NCBI RefSeq assembly: GCF_006538745.1
Contig: NZ_BJLR01000019.1
Span: forward strand, 62,001-126,000
Direction of reading: 5' to 3'
Source of the DNA: Cellulomonas cellasea
GTDB taxonomy: Bacteria; Actinomycetota; Actinomycetes; Actinomycetales; Cellulomonadaceae
DNA: 64,000 bases
The translations under genes were made by a program, and so were the position numbers. Of this stretch, positions 42,137-51,628 are shown piece by piece; the stretch's first letter is position 1, and every line of letters begins with the position of its first letter. The notes below the pieces were generated by a model. That model did not search any database. It had not been told where the DNA came from and saw only the letters and a program-made list of their open reading frames with translations.

Positions 42137-44131
42137 TCAGTCGGTGAGCATCCGCGTGACGTCGTCCGCCTCGCGCTCGCGGCCCGCCCGGCGCAGGACG
42201 TCGATGAGCAGCGCCGCGACCTGGGCGCGGTGGTCCCGGTCCCGGACGAGCCCGAAGCCCTCGACGGCGGACTCGAGGTCCTCGACCGCCGCGTCCGTCG
42301 CACCGGCGTCGGCGTGCAGGCGCCCCGCGAGCCAGAACGCGTGCGACGCGTCTGCGACGTGGCCGGCGGCCCCGAACGCCCGCGCCGCGGCGCTCGCCCG
42401 GGCCGCGGCCTCCCCGTCCCGGCCGAGCGTCGCGAGCAGGCGGGCCGCGCAGTCGTCGAGCTCGGCCCGTTCCCGGTCGACCTCGGCCCGGCGCCGCTCG
42501 ACCAGCTCGGCGGCCCCGGGGACGTCGGCCGGGGTCTCGGGGGCGCCGTCGGGCCCCGCGAGCTCGTCGAGGCACCGCTCGACCTCGGCGAGCGCCGCGT
42601 CGGCCCGGCCGAGGTCCGCGGCGGACCGGGCGTGGGTCCGCACGACCGCCGCGGTCAGCAGCGGGTCGGCGCCGCCCGCGCGCAGCAGGGTCGTCGCACG
42701 CGAGTACGCCCAGGAGGCACCCTCGTGGTCGTCGAGCACCTGGGCGCAGCGGGCGGCCTCGGCGAGCGCGGCGCCGGCGTCCGCGAGCAGCCCGGCGTCC
42801 TCGGCGCGCCGCGCGGCCTCGAGGTAGAGGGGCGCCGCGGCGGCGGGGTCGCCGTCGTCGACGAGCCGGGACGCCCGGGCGAGGACCTCGGCGACGTCCG
42901 GGACGTCGGCTCCGGCGGTGCGCGTGGCACCGCCGTCGGGCCCGGCCGCGCCGCACGGCGCCTCGGCCACCACGACGCCCGCCGCGGCGCCGTCCGAGGA
43001 CGCGCCCTGATCGGCCTGACGGACCTGCGCCGGGATCACGGCGAGGTCGAGCGGCTCGGGCGCCGCCGTGGTCCCCCACGCGCGCGCCACGGTCGCCGAC
43101 ACGTGCGCCGTGCCGTTGCGCCGGTCGAACGCCGCCGCGAGCGCGTCGGCCTCGGCGCGCGCCCAGTCCGCGAGCTCGGCGACCGTGGTGGCGGGCACGG
43201 TCGTGAGCCGGACCGGGCGGCCGGGCTCCGTGGCCCGCAGGACCGCGAGCGCGGCGCCCACGTGCACGAGGTACGTGAGCCGGCTGTCGGGCGAGTCCCC
43301 GCCCGTGAGCAGGCGCTGGTCGGCCTCGATCATCCGCACGGCGCGGTCGCCGTGACCGCCGCGCGCCAGGAGCTCGACGTGCCGCCCGCGGGCGCCCGCC
43401 ATGTCGCCGTGGCTGTCGGCGAGGTGCGCGAGCCCGCGCCGGTGCGTCGCCGCCGCGTCCGCGAGCCGGCCCTGCTCGAGGTAGGCGAGCTGGAGGTGGG
43501 ACAGCATGTCCGCGGGTTCCGTCGCGCAGGTCGGGTTCTCCGTGAGCGTCCGCTCGAGCAGCCGGACGCCCTCGTCGGTCCGTCCGGCCTCGAACAGGTA
43601 CGACGCGCGGTCCCCCGGCTCGCACGCCTCGCACTGGGAGAAGTCGTCGCGCGGCGTCGCGACCCACGCCTCGTAGGCCGCTGCGGTGTCCTGCGCCCCG
43701 CGGGACCGGGACCACACGAACCGCTGCAGCGCGACGGCGTTCATGCCGTTGCCCGCGACCGCGAAGCGGTGCTCCATGTCGGCGAGCGTGCGGTCGATCT
43801 GCGCGGCGGGCACGGTCGGGAACTCCGTGAGGTTCGCGACCATCCACTTGAAGGACCAGAACAGCGTGTGCCGGTCCTGCTCGTCGAACAGGTCCGGGCG
43901 CTCGTCCCACCACCGCACGAGCCGCGTGAACGGCACGTACGCCTTGTCCACCTCACCGCCCCACACGTACGCCTCGACGAGCGTGGAGAGCGCGTACGCG
44001 CGCGCGTCGTCGGGCCCCTCGGCGTCGACCAGCCGGACCTGGCGCTCGGCCGCCTGGGTGCGGGCCAGGCCGTAGGGGAGGTCGCGCACGCGCGAGATCT
44101 CCCGGTTGGCGGACTCGAGGGTGCGGCTCAT
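42137..44131 (-). CDS. Tetratricopeptide-repeat protein partnered with HSP90
   Basis: A 664-residue soluble helical protein with no signal or membrane segment. The N-terminal ~300 residues have TPR-like helix pairs (YALSTLVEAYVWGGEVDKAYVPF, DMLSHLQLAYLEQGRLADAAATH). A Cys pair (QCEACEPGD) lies near residue 180 and could bind metal. The middle ~100 residues are Ala/Gly-rich linker. The C-terminal ~270 residues have more TPRs (PLYLEAARRAEDAGLLADAGAALAEAARCAQVL). It lies between HSP90 and the extradiol-like gene on the same strand, 107 bp after HSP90. TPR proteins are classic HSP90 co-chaperones in eukaryotes; a co-chaperone or client role here is inference. ATG 44131 has GGAG at 7 nt. Confidence 0.82.
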   Translation of the reverse strand: MSRTLESANREISRVRDLPYGLARTQAAERQVRLVDAEGPDDARAYALSTLVEAYVWGGEVDKAYVPFTRLVRWWDERPDLFDEQDRHTLFWSFKWMVANLTEFPTVPAAQIDRTLADMEHRFAVAGNGMNAVALQRFVWSRSRGAQDTAAAYEAWVATPRDDFSQCEACEPGDRASYLFEAGRTDEGVRLLERTLTENPTCATEPADMLSHLQLAYLEQGRLADAAATHRRGLAHLADSHGDMAGARGRHVELLARGGHGDRAVRMIEADQRLLTGGDSPDSRLTYLVHVGAALAVLRATEPGRPVRLTTVPATTVAELADWARAEADALAAAFDRRNGTAHVSATVARAWGTTAAPEPLDLAVIPAQVRQADQGASSDGAAAGVVVAEAPCGAAGPDGGATRTAGADVPDVAEVLARASRLVDDGDPAAAAPLYLEAARRAEDAGLLADAGAALAEAARCAQVLDDHEGASWAYSRATTLLRAGGADPLLTAAVVRTHARSAADLGRADAALAEVERCLDELAGPDGAPETPADVPGAAELVERRRAEVDRERAELDDCAARLLATLGRDGEAAARASAAARAFGAAGHVADASHAFWLAGRLHADAGATDAAVEDLESAVEGFGLVRDRDHRAQVAALLIDVLRRAGREREADDVTRMLTD

Positions 44132-44238
44132 GCGGGGTCTCCGAGGGGTCACGGACGAGCGGCGCGGCGGGCGCGCCCGTCGGGGGCGGGACGGGGTACG
44201 GGGGCTGGACGGCGTGGGGGTGGGCGGGTCGAGCGGGG

Positions 44239-46071
44239 TCAGTGCGTGGGGTCGGCCCCGCGCAGCCCGGCGCGCAGCAGCACCGAGAGCGAGGCGTTCA
44301 TGGTCGCGACCTCGCGGGCGCGCAGCGGCTCCCCGGCCAGCAGGAGCGCCGAGACGTAGAGCGACTCGAGCCCGGCGTCGCGGACGGCGCCGGCGGGCGC
44401 CGCGAGCAGGTCCTCGACGAGCGGGTTCGCGCAGTTGAGCACGAGCTGGCGCGACCGGGCGGTCCCCCCGAACCCGGCGAGCACCTCACCCCACAGGTCG
44501 TCGGCCTCCCCGACCGTCCGGGAGAGGTCCCGCTCGTGGTCGCCCGCGCGGTCGTGCAGCAGCATCGCCGGCAGCTCGACCGGCTCGAACGTCCGCAGCG
44601 CGACCTCGGCGTCGTGCGGGGCGAGCACCGCGTTCGCCGCCTCGACCACGGGGAGCAGCTCGAGCTCGCGCACGGGCGCGATCGGTGCCAGGACCTGGTC
44701 GACGTCCTGCGCGCCGAGCGGTCGCACGCCCCACGCCGGGCGCCGCTCCGCGAGGCGCGCGAGCAGGTCGGCGTCGTACACGTACCCCGCGTTGACGACC
44801 CCGAGGCCCTGCGCGCGGGCGACGGGGGCGATGCGCCGGAACTCCTCGACGGTCGGGGCGTAGAGGACGTCGCCGTGCGCGTCGTGCACCTCCGCGAGGG
44901 TCAGCAGGCCGTCGGTCGTCTCGTACGGCAGCACGTCGGCCACGAGGTCGAGCATCGCGTCGTCGCTCGTCGCGAGCGCGCGCACCGCGAGATGGTGGGC
45001 CTCGACGAACGCGCGCGCCAGCGGGGACCGCTCCCCGAGCGTCGCGAGAGTCCAGGCGCGCACCTGCCCGCCGAGGGCGTCACGTACCGCGAGCAGCACC
45101 TCGTCGGCGTAGAGCTGCTCGCGGGACGCCGTCGGGCGCAGGCCGGTCGCGTCGACCACGCAGCGGACGAAGAAGGCCCACTCGGGGAGCAGCCCCTCGA
45201 CGCGCGGTCCCAGCAGCATGCGCTTGAGGTAGGCCCGGTGTGTGCCCGAGCCGGTGGGCGGCACGGCCGCGGGCAGCACGAACGCCACGCCGCTGACCCC
45301 CGCGAGGGGCACGTCGAGGTCCACGTGCGCGAGCGGGGTGAACCCGAGGGTCCGCTCGCAGTACCGCGCGAGCGCCTCGGACCGCTCCTCGGCGCTCGCG
45401 TACGTGCGCCGCCACGGGAGCTCGGGCTCGGTCAGCCGCCGCCACGCGATCGCCCCGTCGACGTCGACCTGGACCGCGACGTCGACGGGCAGGAGCGAGC
45501 CGAAGTCACGCGCGAGGGCGACGACGGTGTCGTGCGCGAGCCAGTGCTCGAGGTCGCGCCGGGGCCGCAGCCGCACGGTGCTGCCCACCGCGACGTCGGC
45601 GTCGGCGTCGAGCTCGGTGAGCTCGTAGCTGCCGTCCGCGCGCCCGAGCCAGCGGACGGCCGGCTCACCGGTGCCGCGGGCCGTCCGGGAGACGAGCTCG
45701 ATCTCGTCGGCCACCATGAACGCCGAGAGCAGGCCGATGCCGAACTGGCCGAGGAACTCCTCGCGCCCGAGCCCGACCTCGAGGTCCCGCTTCGAGCTCC
45801 GGCCGATCGTCGCGAGCAGCTCACGGGCCTCGGTGAGCGTCAGCCCGATGCCCGAGTCGATGACCTCGAGCGCGCCGTCCGCGCCGGTGCGCAGCCGGAC
45901 GGTCGCGGGTGCCGCCGGGTCGAGCGCACGCCGCGCCGTGACCGCGTCGACGCCGTTCTGCAGGAGCTCGCGCAGGTACACGCGCGGGCCCGAGTAGAGG
46001 TGCCGCGCGAGCAGGTCGACGACACCCCGCAGGTCGACCTGGAACGCCTGGCCGGACGAGGGCTGCGCCAC
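44239..46071 (-). CDS. HSP90-family molecular chaperone (divergent HtpG)
   Basis: A 610-residue GHKL ATPase chaperone. The Bergerat ATP fold is complete: YLRELLQNGVDAVTARR (Glu/Asn), LEVIDSGIGLTLTEARELL (Asp), FLGQFGIGLLSAFMVADEIEL (lid Gly motif), then a middle domain with LKRMLLGPRVEGLLPEWAFFVRCVVDATGLRPTASREQLY. The C-terminal third is weakly conserved and ends GLRGADPTH, without the eukaryotic MEEVD tail. This is a divergent HSP90 group seen in actinobacteria, probably not the main HtpG. GTG 46071 starts one base after the YbjN stop, so the two are co-translated; a TPR gene follows. ATP-driven client handling is family knowledge; the clients are unknown. Confidence 0.9.
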   Translation of the reverse strand: MAQPSSGQAFQVDLRGVVDLLARHLYSGPRVYLRELLQNGVDAVTARRALDPAAPATVRLRTGADGALEVIDSGIGLTLTEARELLATIGRSSKRDLEVGLGREEFLGQFGIGLLSAFMVADEIELVSRTARGTGEPAVRWLGRADGSYELTELDADADVAVGSTVRLRPRRDLEHWLAHDTVVALARDFGSLLPVDVAVQVDVDGAIAWRRLTEPELPWRRTYASAEERSEALARYCERTLGFTPLAHVDLDVPLAGVSGVAFVLPAAVPPTGSGTHRAYLKRMLLGPRVEGLLPEWAFFVRCVVDATGLRPTASREQLYADEVLLAVRDALGGQVRAWTLATLGERSPLARAFVEAHHLAVRALATSDDAMLDLVADVLPYETTDGLLTLAEVHDAHGDVLYAPTVEEFRRIAPVARAQGLGVVNAGYVYDADLLARLAERRPAWGVRPLGAQDVDQVLAPIAPVRELELLPVVEAANAVLAPHDAEVALRTFEPVELPAMLLHDRAGDHERDLSRTVGEADDLWGEVLAGFGGTARSRQLVLNCANPLVEDLLAAPAGAVRDAGLESLYVSALLLAGEPLRAREVATMNASLSVLLRAGLRGADPTH

Positions 46072-46072
46072 C

Positions 46073-46582
46073 TCAGTCGTCGTCGTTCGCGCGGTACGCC
46101 GCCATCTGGGCCTTCGCCGCCTCGGCCGCCTGCGGGTAGAGGTCGTCGAGGTGCGCGAAGAGCTGCAGCGCGGTGCTGATCCCGCACGCCATGTGCAGGT
46201 CGAGCTGCTCGTCGGTCAGCCCGTGCTCGTAGCTCACGACGTGCTCGGCGTACACGCCGACGTCCTCGCCCTCGACGCGCACGTACGCCTTGGGCCACAG
46301 CGTGTCGAGGTTCCACTGGTTCGCGGCGCGGGTCAGCGCCTCGGCCTCGCTCGGCGGGACCTCGCGGGTCCACCGGCCCCGGACCTGGAGGAACTCGCCG
46401 TCGGCGCCGAGGCGGAAGAAGTAGAACAGGTGGTCGTCCCAGCGCCCGCCGATGTCGCCGTCGTCGTCGACGCCGTACGTGAAGCCCTGCGCGTCGAGGC
46501 GGTCGATGATGCGCTGGTGGCTCAGCGGCGCGAGGACGGGCTGCGCCGCCGCACCCGCCTCCGGCTTGGTGAAGAAACCCAT
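46073..46582 (-). CDS. YbjN-domain protein 1 (upstream of HSP90)
   Basis: A 169-residue YbjN-family protein. Core features are shared with the two divergent neighbours: a DDDGD stretch (YGVDDDGDIGGRWDDHLFYFF), LQVRGRW, NQWNLDTLWPKAYVRV, AEHVVSYEHGLTDEQLDLHMACGISTA. YbjN domains resemble type III secretion chaperones in fold; their molecular role is unsettled. ATG 46582 begins MGFFTKPEAG, close to the MGFFRD start of YbjN 2. It is the first gene of the YbjN-HSP90-TPR run, one base from the HSP90 start. A TAGTCT -10-like hexamer (46680-46685, minus strand) could drive it with a ~90-nt leader. Confidence 0.87.
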   Translation of the reverse strand: MGFFTKPEAGAAAQPVLAPLSHQRIIDRLDAQGFTYGVDDDGDIGGRWDDHLFYFFRLGADGEFLQVRGRWTREVPPSEAEALTRAANQWNLDTLWPKAYVRVEGEDVGVYAEHVVSYEHGLTDEQLDLHMACGISTALQLFAHLDDLYPQAAEAAKAQMAAYRANDDD

Positions 46583-46799
46583 GGGAACCTCGTCGTCTCG
46601 TGCGCGCCGTCGCCGGCGCGTCGTGCCCCTCCGGGTCCGCCGGGCGCGCGTGCGCCGGGGACCTGGACCGTGCCGCACGAGACTAGCCGCCCCCGCCGAC
46701 GCACCGGCGCCAACGGCCGGACCGGGACGAACCGGGCGCACGGTCTCGCGCCCGGTTCCCCTCCGGCCGCTCGCGGGCTCCGCGGGTAGGCTTCCGCGC

Positions 46800-47426
46800 A
46801 TGGGTTTCTTCCGGGACCGACGCCTTCGCCGGTGGCTCGGGCTGCGGCCCGGGGCCACGGGTCGAGGGCCCCTCGACGCTCGCCGTGGCCCGGGTGCACG
46901 GGCACTGGGCCCCGGCGTGCCGGACGACGAGCTCCACGACCACGTGACCCAGCTGCTCGCCCGTGAGCTCGGCGCGGTCCAGCTCACCGGCGACGTCCCG
47001 ACGCCCGTGACCGCCGCCCGGGTCGCCGAGTGGTTCGCGCGCCACCAGTTCAGCTACTTCGTCGACAACGACGGCGACCTCGGCGGGCTGTGGCGGGGCC
47101 GGCTGTTCTACTTCTTCCTCTTCGGCGAGCACTCCGAGATCCTCCAGGTCCGCGGCCAGTGGCACCGCGAGGTCGCGATCGAGCGGCTCGAGGAGGTGCT
47201 CGACGTCTGCAACGAGTGGAACGCCGACCGGATCTGGCCCAAGGCGTACGCGCGCGTGCGAGACAACGGCATGGTCCACGTCGTCGCCGAGGTCGCGACC
47301 GACCTCGAGCACGGCGTGACCGACGACCAGCTCAACCAGCTGCTGTTCTGCGGGCTGAGCACGGGGAGCATGTTCTTCGACTCGCTCGACGAGCTCTACC
47401 CCGACCCCGCGGGGGTGGCGCCGTGA
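46800..47426 (+). CDS. YbjN-domain protein 2
   Basis: A 208-residue YbjN-family protein with a ~70-residue N-terminal extension (MGFFRDRRLRRWLGLRPG, basic, then a variable Gly/Pro/Arg segment and a helical ELHDHVTQLLARELGAVQL). The core: FSYFVDNDGDLGGLWRGRLFYFFLFGEHSEILQVRGQWHREV, CNEWNADRIWPKAYARV, VVAEVATDLEHGVTDDQLNQLLFCGLSTG. ATG 46800 follows TAGGCT (46787-46792) by 7 nt, implying a leaderless mRNA. It diverges from YbjN 1/HSP90 across 217 bp and overlaps YbjN 3 by GTGA. Two paralogues in one operon may form a heterodimer; this is inference. Confidence 0.87.
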   Translation: MGFFRDRRLRRWLGLRPGATGRGPLDARRGPGARALGPGVPDDELHDHVTQLLARELGAVQLTGDVPTPVTAARVAEWFARHQFSYFVDNDGDLGGLWRGRLFYFFLFGEHSEILQVRGQWHREVAIERLEEVLDVCNEWNADRIWPKAYARVRDNGMVHVVAEVATDLEHGVTDDQLNQLLFCGLSTGSMFFDSLDELYPDPAGVAP

Positions 47427-47953
47427 GCGACGGCTCGCTCCCCCGCTGGGTCACCCGCGTGCTCGGCGGCTTCGGCAAGCCGGAGAAGCACGCGCCGCCC
47501 CGCGACCAGGAGGTCCCGACGCCGCTGTCGCGCGACCGGATCGAGGGGTACCTGCGCTCGCGCGGCTACCGCTACCTGGTCGACGACGACGGCGACCTCA
47601 CCGGGACGTGGGACGGCAGCCGGTTCTGGTTCCTGCTCCTCGGGGAGCACGACGAGATCCTCCAGGTCCGCGGGCGCTGGCACCGCTCGCTCGCGCTCGA
47701 GCAGCGCCGGTCGGTCGCCCTGGCGGTGAACGACTGGAACCGCGAGCGCATCTGGCCCAAGGTGTACGTCCGTGAGGAGGACGGCCTGCTCGCGCTGTAC
47801 AGCGAGGTGTCCGCGGACCTCGAGCAGGGCGTGACCGACATCCAGCTCGCGCAGCTGCTCGCGTGCGGCCTCGGGACCGGCGTGCAGATGTTCACCGCGA
47901 TCGAGGCCGTGCTGCCGGGCGAGGAAGCCCCGCCGGGCATCCCCGACAACTGA
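47423..47953 (+). CDS. YbjN-domain protein 3
   Basis: A 176-residue YbjN-family protein, paralogous to its upstream neighbour. The core reads YLVDDDGDLTGTWDGSRFWFLLLGEHDEILQVRGRWHRSL, VNDWNRERIWPKVYVRE, LYSEVSADLEQGVTDIQLAQLLACGLGTGVQMF. The N-terminal ~40 residues are basic and variable (WVTRVLGGFGKPEKHAPPR). GTG 47423 overlaps the YbjN 2 stop. The frame ends at 47953, convergent with miaB. Function is unknown; see the HSP90 neighbourhood. Confidence 0.86.
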   Translation: MSDGSLPRWVTRVLGGFGKPEKHAPPRDQEVPTPLSRDRIEGYLRSRGYRYLVDDDGDLTGTWDGSRFWFLLLGEHDEILQVRGRWHRSLALEQRRSVALAVNDWNRERIWPKVYVREEDGLLALYSEVSADLEQGVTDIQLAQLLACGLGTGVQMFTAIEAVLPGEEAPPGIPDN

Positions 47954-48050
47954 CGGCGTCGACCCGGGCGGCTCGTGCCGCGCCGTCGGCCGCTCGGAGC
48001 CGCGCGGCCGGTGCCCCGCCCGAGGACGCCGCCCGCGAGCCCGGAGAGCG

Positions 48051-49691
48051 TCAGCGCCGGGGCGCCCCGAGGGTCGGCAGTCCCAGCACGACGGGTCCCG
48101 CAGGCGCGGGCGAGGCCGTGCCGCACCCGGCGGTCGCCGCCGGAGCACCGCCGTGCGCGTGCTCGCCACCGGCCTGCCGCCTCGCCCACGCGTCGCCCGC
48201 GCGCGTGCGCCGCACGTCGAAGGACGCGGCGTCGGTGAGCGCCGAGTCCGCGACCAGGTGGTACGGCGCGGCGTGCGTCACGGTGACCGTCACGAGGTCG
48301 CCCGGGCGCGGCGCGCCGTCCGCCGGCAGGTCCGCGGGCAGCGCAAGGTGCACGAGCCGGTTGTCGGCGGCGCGGCCCGTCACGCGGTGCGTCGCGCCGT
48401 CCTTGCGGCCCTCGCTCTCGGCGACGAGGACCTCGACGCGCCGGCCGACCTGCGCCTGGTTCTCCTCGAAGGAGATGCGGTCCTGCAGCGCGGCCAGCCG
48501 CACGTACCGCTCCTGCACGACCGCCTTGGGGAGCTGGTCGGGCAGGTCCGCCGCGGGGGTCCCCGGGCGCTGCGAGTACTGGAACGTGAACGCCGACGAG
48601 AAGCGCGCCGCCTCGACGACGCGCAGCGTCTCGGCGAAGTCCTCCTCGGTCTCCCCGGGGAAGCCGACGATGATGTCGGTCGTGATCGCGGCGTCGGGCA
48701 TCACGGCGCGCACGCGCTCGAGGATCCCGAGGAACTTGTCCGACCGGTAGGAGCGCCGCATCGCGCGGAGCACGCGGTCCGAGCCGGACTGCAGCGGCAT
48801 GTGCAGCTGCGGCATGACGGTGGGCGTCTCGGCCATCGCCGCGATGACGTCGTCCGTGAACGCGGCGGGGTGCGGCGAGGTGAAGCGCACGCGCTCGAGC
48901 CCTTCGATCGCCCCGACCGCGCGCAGCAGCTTGGCGAACGCCCCGCGGTCCCCGAACTCGACGCCGTAGGAGTTCACGTTCTGCCCGAGCAGCGTGACCT
49001 CGACCGCACCCTGGTCGACGAGCGCCTGCACCTCGGCGAGGATCTCGCCGGGCCGGCGGTCCCGCTCCTTGCCGCGCAGGTGCGGGACGATGCAGAAGGT
49101 GCACGTGTTGTTGCACCCGACGCTGATCGAGACCCAGCCCGCGTACACCGACTCGCGCCGCGTGGGCAGCGTGGACGGGAACACCTGGAGCGACTCGGCG
49201 ATCTCGACCTCGGCGCGCTCGTTGTGCCGCGCGCGCTCCAGCAGCACCGGGAGCGCGTCGAGGTTGTGCGTGCCGAACACCACGTCGACCCACGGCGCAC
49301 GGTCGACGATGCCCGCGCGGTCCTTCTGCGCGAGGCACCCGCCGACGGCGATCTGCATGCCCGGGCGCGCGCGCTTGGCGCCGGCCAGGCGGCCCAGGTT
49401 GCCGTACAGCTTGTCGGCCGCGTTCTCCCGCACCGCGCACGTGTTGATGACGATGACGTCGGCGGCCTCGGCGGCGGCGTCGGACGCGCTGGCCTGCACG
49501 TAGCCGGCCTGCTCGAGCATCCCCGCCATGTGCTCGGAGTCGTGCACGTTCATCTGGCAGCCCAGCGTCTTGACCAGGTAGGTCCGCGCCGGCGCGCCGA
49601 CGGCACGGGCGCCGTCATGGGCGTCGTGCGGTGCGGGGCCGGCGAGCAGGGCGGCGGCGTCCGCGGGGACGTGGGGCAGGGTCGTGGACAT
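48051..49691 (-). CDS. miaB: MiaB, tRNA 2-methylthio-N6-dimethylallyladenosine synthase
   Basis: MiaB is a radical-SAM methylthiotransferase that modifies the product of MiaA at A37 of tRNA. The 546-residue protein has the N-terminal Fe-S domain ([48 protein letters not shown]). The radical-SAM cysteines are in [26 protein letters not shown], followed by [10 protein letters not shown] and a TRAM domain near residues 410-475. The last ~70 residues are a variable Ala/Gly-rich extension beyond TRAM. ATG 49691 has TACCCT 8 nt before it (49700-49705), possibly leaderless. A start nearer TYLVKTLG is possible. It diverges from the gluABCD-type operon. Confidence 0.95.
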   Translation of the reverse strand: MSTTLPHVPADAAALLAGPAPHDAHDGARAVGAPARTYLVKTLGCQMNVHDSEHMAGMLEQAGYVQASASDAAAEAADVIVINTCAVRENAADKLYGNLGRLAGAKRARPGMQIAVGGCLAQKDRAGIVDRAPWVDVVFGTHNLDALPVLLERARHNERAEVEIAESLQVFPSTLPTRRESVYAGWVSISVGCNNTCTFCIVPHLRGKERDRRPGEILAEVQALVDQGAVEVTLLGQNVNSYGVEFGDRGAFAKLLRAVGAIEGLERVRFTSPHPAAFTDDVIAAMAETPTVMPQLHMPLQSGSDRVLRAMRRSYRSDKFLGILERVRAVMPDAAITTDIIVGFPGETEEDFAETLRVVEAARFSSAFTFQYSQRPGTPAADLPDQLPKAVVQERYVRLAALQDRISFEENQAQVGRRVEVLVAESEGRKDGATHRVTGRAADNRLVHLALPADLPADGAPRPGDLVTVTVTHAAPYHLVADSALTDAASFDVRRTRAGDAWARRQAGGEHAHGGAPAATAGCGTASPAPAGPVVLGLPTLGAPRR

Positions 49692-49804
49692 CGCCGTCCA
49701 GGGTACGTCGCCGGGCCGCCGGCCCCGTGCGCTGCGGGATCGCGCATTTCCAGGACGTTGCCGGACCGTGACCTCAGCGGGTAGCGGGCGCAACACTTCA
49801 CCCC

Positions 49805-49810
49805 TAGGCT
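49805..49810 (+). promoter_or_regulatory. -10-like element of the gluABCD-type operon
   Basis: TAGGCT at 49805-49810 ends 6 nt before the ATG at 49817, so the mRNA would begin at or very near the start codon. No clear -35 is present. Confidence 0.5.
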
Positions 49811-49816
49811 CGTCGA

Positions 49817-50605
49817 ATGGTCGACACCCCCGCCGCCCCTGCGCACGACGGCCGGCAGCACACCCTGGGAGCCCCGCTCGTCGTCCTCGACGGGGTCAAC
49901 AAGCACTTCGGTCAGCTCCACGTCCTGCAGGACGTCGACCTGACGGTCCACCGCGGCGAGGTCGTCGTCGTGATCGGGCCGTCGGGGAGCGGGAAGTCCA
50001 CGCTGTGCCGCACGATCAACCGCCTCGAGACGATCGACTCCGGGACCATCGCGATCGACGGCGTCCCGCTGCCCGCCGAGGGCAAGCAGCTCGCGCGCCT
50101 GCGCGCCGACGTCGGCATGGTGTTCCAGTCGTTCAACCTGTTCGCCCACAAGACGGTCCTCGAGAACGTCACGCTCGGGCAGATCAAGGCCAAGGGCGTC
50201 CCCCGGGCGGAGGCACGCGACGTCGCGATGTCGCTGCTCGAGCGCGTCGGCGTCGCGAACCAGGCCGACAAGCTCCCCGCGCAGCTCTCGGGCGGCCAGC
50301 AGCAGCGCGTCGCGATCGCCCGAGCGCTCGCGATGAAGCCCAAGGTCATGCTGTTCGACGAGCCGACGTCCGCGCTCGACCCCGAGATGATCAACGAGGT
50401 CCTCGACGTCATGGTCTCCCTCGCGCGCGAGGGCATGACGATGGTCGTGGTGACCCACGAGATGGGCTTCGCGCGCAAGGCCGCGCACCGCGTCGTGTTC
50501 ATGGACGCGGGACGCATCGTCGAGGAGGAGACCCCCGAGAACTTCTTCACCGCGCCGAAGAGCGACCGCGCGCGCGACTTCCTGTCGAAGATCCTGACCC
50601 ACTGA
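49817..50605 (+). CDS. gluA: Amino-acid ABC transporter ATPase (GluA-like)
   Basis: A 262-residue ATPase of a polar amino-acid (probably glutamate) uptake system. Walker A is [18 protein letters not shown], the Q-loop [19 protein letters not shown], signature [16 protein letters not shown], Walker [16 protein letters not shown] and H-loop [28 protein letters not shown]. All match the GlnQ/GluA group. ATG 49817 probably starts a leaderless message. It is the first gene of a four-gene operon (ATPase, binding protein, two permeases), an order known from glutamate transporters of other actinobacteria. Glutamate as substrate is inferred from that similarity. Confidence 0.92.
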   Translation: MVDTPAAPAHDGRQHTLGAPLVVLDGVNKHFGQLHVLQDVDLTVHRGEVVVVIGPSGSGKSTLCRTINRLETIDSGTIAIDGVPLPAEGKQLARLRADVGMVFQSFNLFAHKTVLENVTLGQIKAKGVPRAEARDVAMSLLERVGVANQADKLPAQLSGGQQQRVAIARALAMKPKVMLFDEPTSALDPEMINEVLDVMVSLAREGMTMVVVTHEMGFARKAAHRVVFMDAGRIVEEETPENFFTAPKSDRARDFLSKILTH

Positions 50606-50699
50606 CACCCCGACCCGCCCGACCCGGCGGAGCCACCGCCCCGCCGGGCGCACCGAACGTCACCGACACCGTGGTGCACCGCAACGAGAGGAACTGACA

Positions 50700-51557
50700 A
50701 TGCGCAGACGAACCGTGGGGAGCGCCGCAGCACTGGCCGCCCTCGCCCTGACCCTCACCGCGTGCGGCGGCTCCGACGAGCCCGCCGGCGACGCGGGGGG
50801 CGAGGAGACCTCGGCCGGCGGCGGCGAGACGATCCGCATCGGCATCAAGTTCGACCAGCCCGGCCTCGGCTTCAAGGACGGCGACGACTACACCGGCTTC
50901 GACGTCGACATCGCCCGGGCGGTCGCCGAGAAGCTCGGGTACGGCGAGGACCAGATCGAGTTCGTCGAGTCCCCGTCCAAGCAGCGTGAGAACCTGCTGC
51001 AGACGGGCCAGGTCGACATGATCTTCGCGACCTACTCGATCACCGACGAGCGCAAGGAGTCCGTCGCGTTCGCCGGCCCGTACTTCGTCGCCGGGCAGGA
51101 CCTGCTCGTCGCCGCGGACGACGACTCGATCAGCGGCCCCGAGGACCTCGAGGGCAAGAACCTCTGCTCCGTGACCGGCTCGACGTCGGCGCAGCGGATC
51201 AAGGACGAGTACGCCGCCGGGACCAATCTGCTCGAGCAGCCCAGCTACGCCGAGTGCGTCACCGCCCTCACGTCCGGCGCGGTCGACGCGGTCACGACCG
51301 ACGACATCATCCTCGCCGGCCTCGCCGCCCAGCCCGCCAACGAGGGCAAGGTCAAGGTCGTCGGCAACCCGTTCTCCGAGGAGAACTACGGCGTCGGCCT
51401 GCCGCAGGACAACGAGCGCTGCGAGGACATCAACACCGCCATCACCGAGCTCATCGAGGACGGCACGTGGCAGCAGATCCTCGACGACAACGTCGGGGTC
51501 TCCGGCTACCAGGCGAACGAGGAGCTCAACCCGCCCGAGGTCCAGGCCTGCGCCTGA
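50700..51557 (+). CDS. gluB: Amino-acid ABC transporter binding lipoprotein (GluB-like)
   Basis: A 285-residue secreted solute-binding lipoprotein of the SBP_bac_3 family. It has a signal sequence with lipobox LTAC (Cys22), an Asp/Glu/Gly-rich linker, then the two-lobe fold: IRIGIKFDQPGLGFKDGDDYTGFDVDIARAVAEKLGY, QVDMIFATYSITDERKESVAFAGPYFVAGQDLLV and CSVTGSTSAQRIKDEY. The Asp/Arg pattern fits acidic/polar amino-acid binders. It lies 94 bp after gluA; an AGAGGAA site stands a few nt before ATG 50700. Anchored outside the membrane, it would feed the GluC/GluD permease pair. Confidence 0.92.
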   Translation: MRRRTVGSAAALAALALTLTACGGSDEPAGDAGGEETSAGGGETIRIGIKFDQPGLGFKDGDDYTGFDVDIARAVAEKLGYGEDQIEFVESPSKQRENLLQTGQVDMIFATYSITDERKESVAFAGPYFVAGQDLLVAADDDSISGPEDLEGKNLCSVTGSTSAQRIKDEYAAGTNLLEQPSYAECVTALTSGAVDAVTTDDIILAGLAAQPANEGKVKVVGNPFSEENYGVGLPQDNERCEDINTAITELIEDGTWQQILDDNVGVSGYQANEELNPPEVQACA

Positions 51558-51628
51558 CCTGACCGCTGACCGCGCGGGGGCGACGGGACCGTCCGTCGCC
51601 CCCGCGCGGGTCGCCACGCACCAAGGAG

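Noticed and set aside
44239-46071. Eukaryote-style MEEVD tail on HSP90 for TPR docking
   Set aside because: The protein ends GLRGADPTH; any TPR contact must use another surface.
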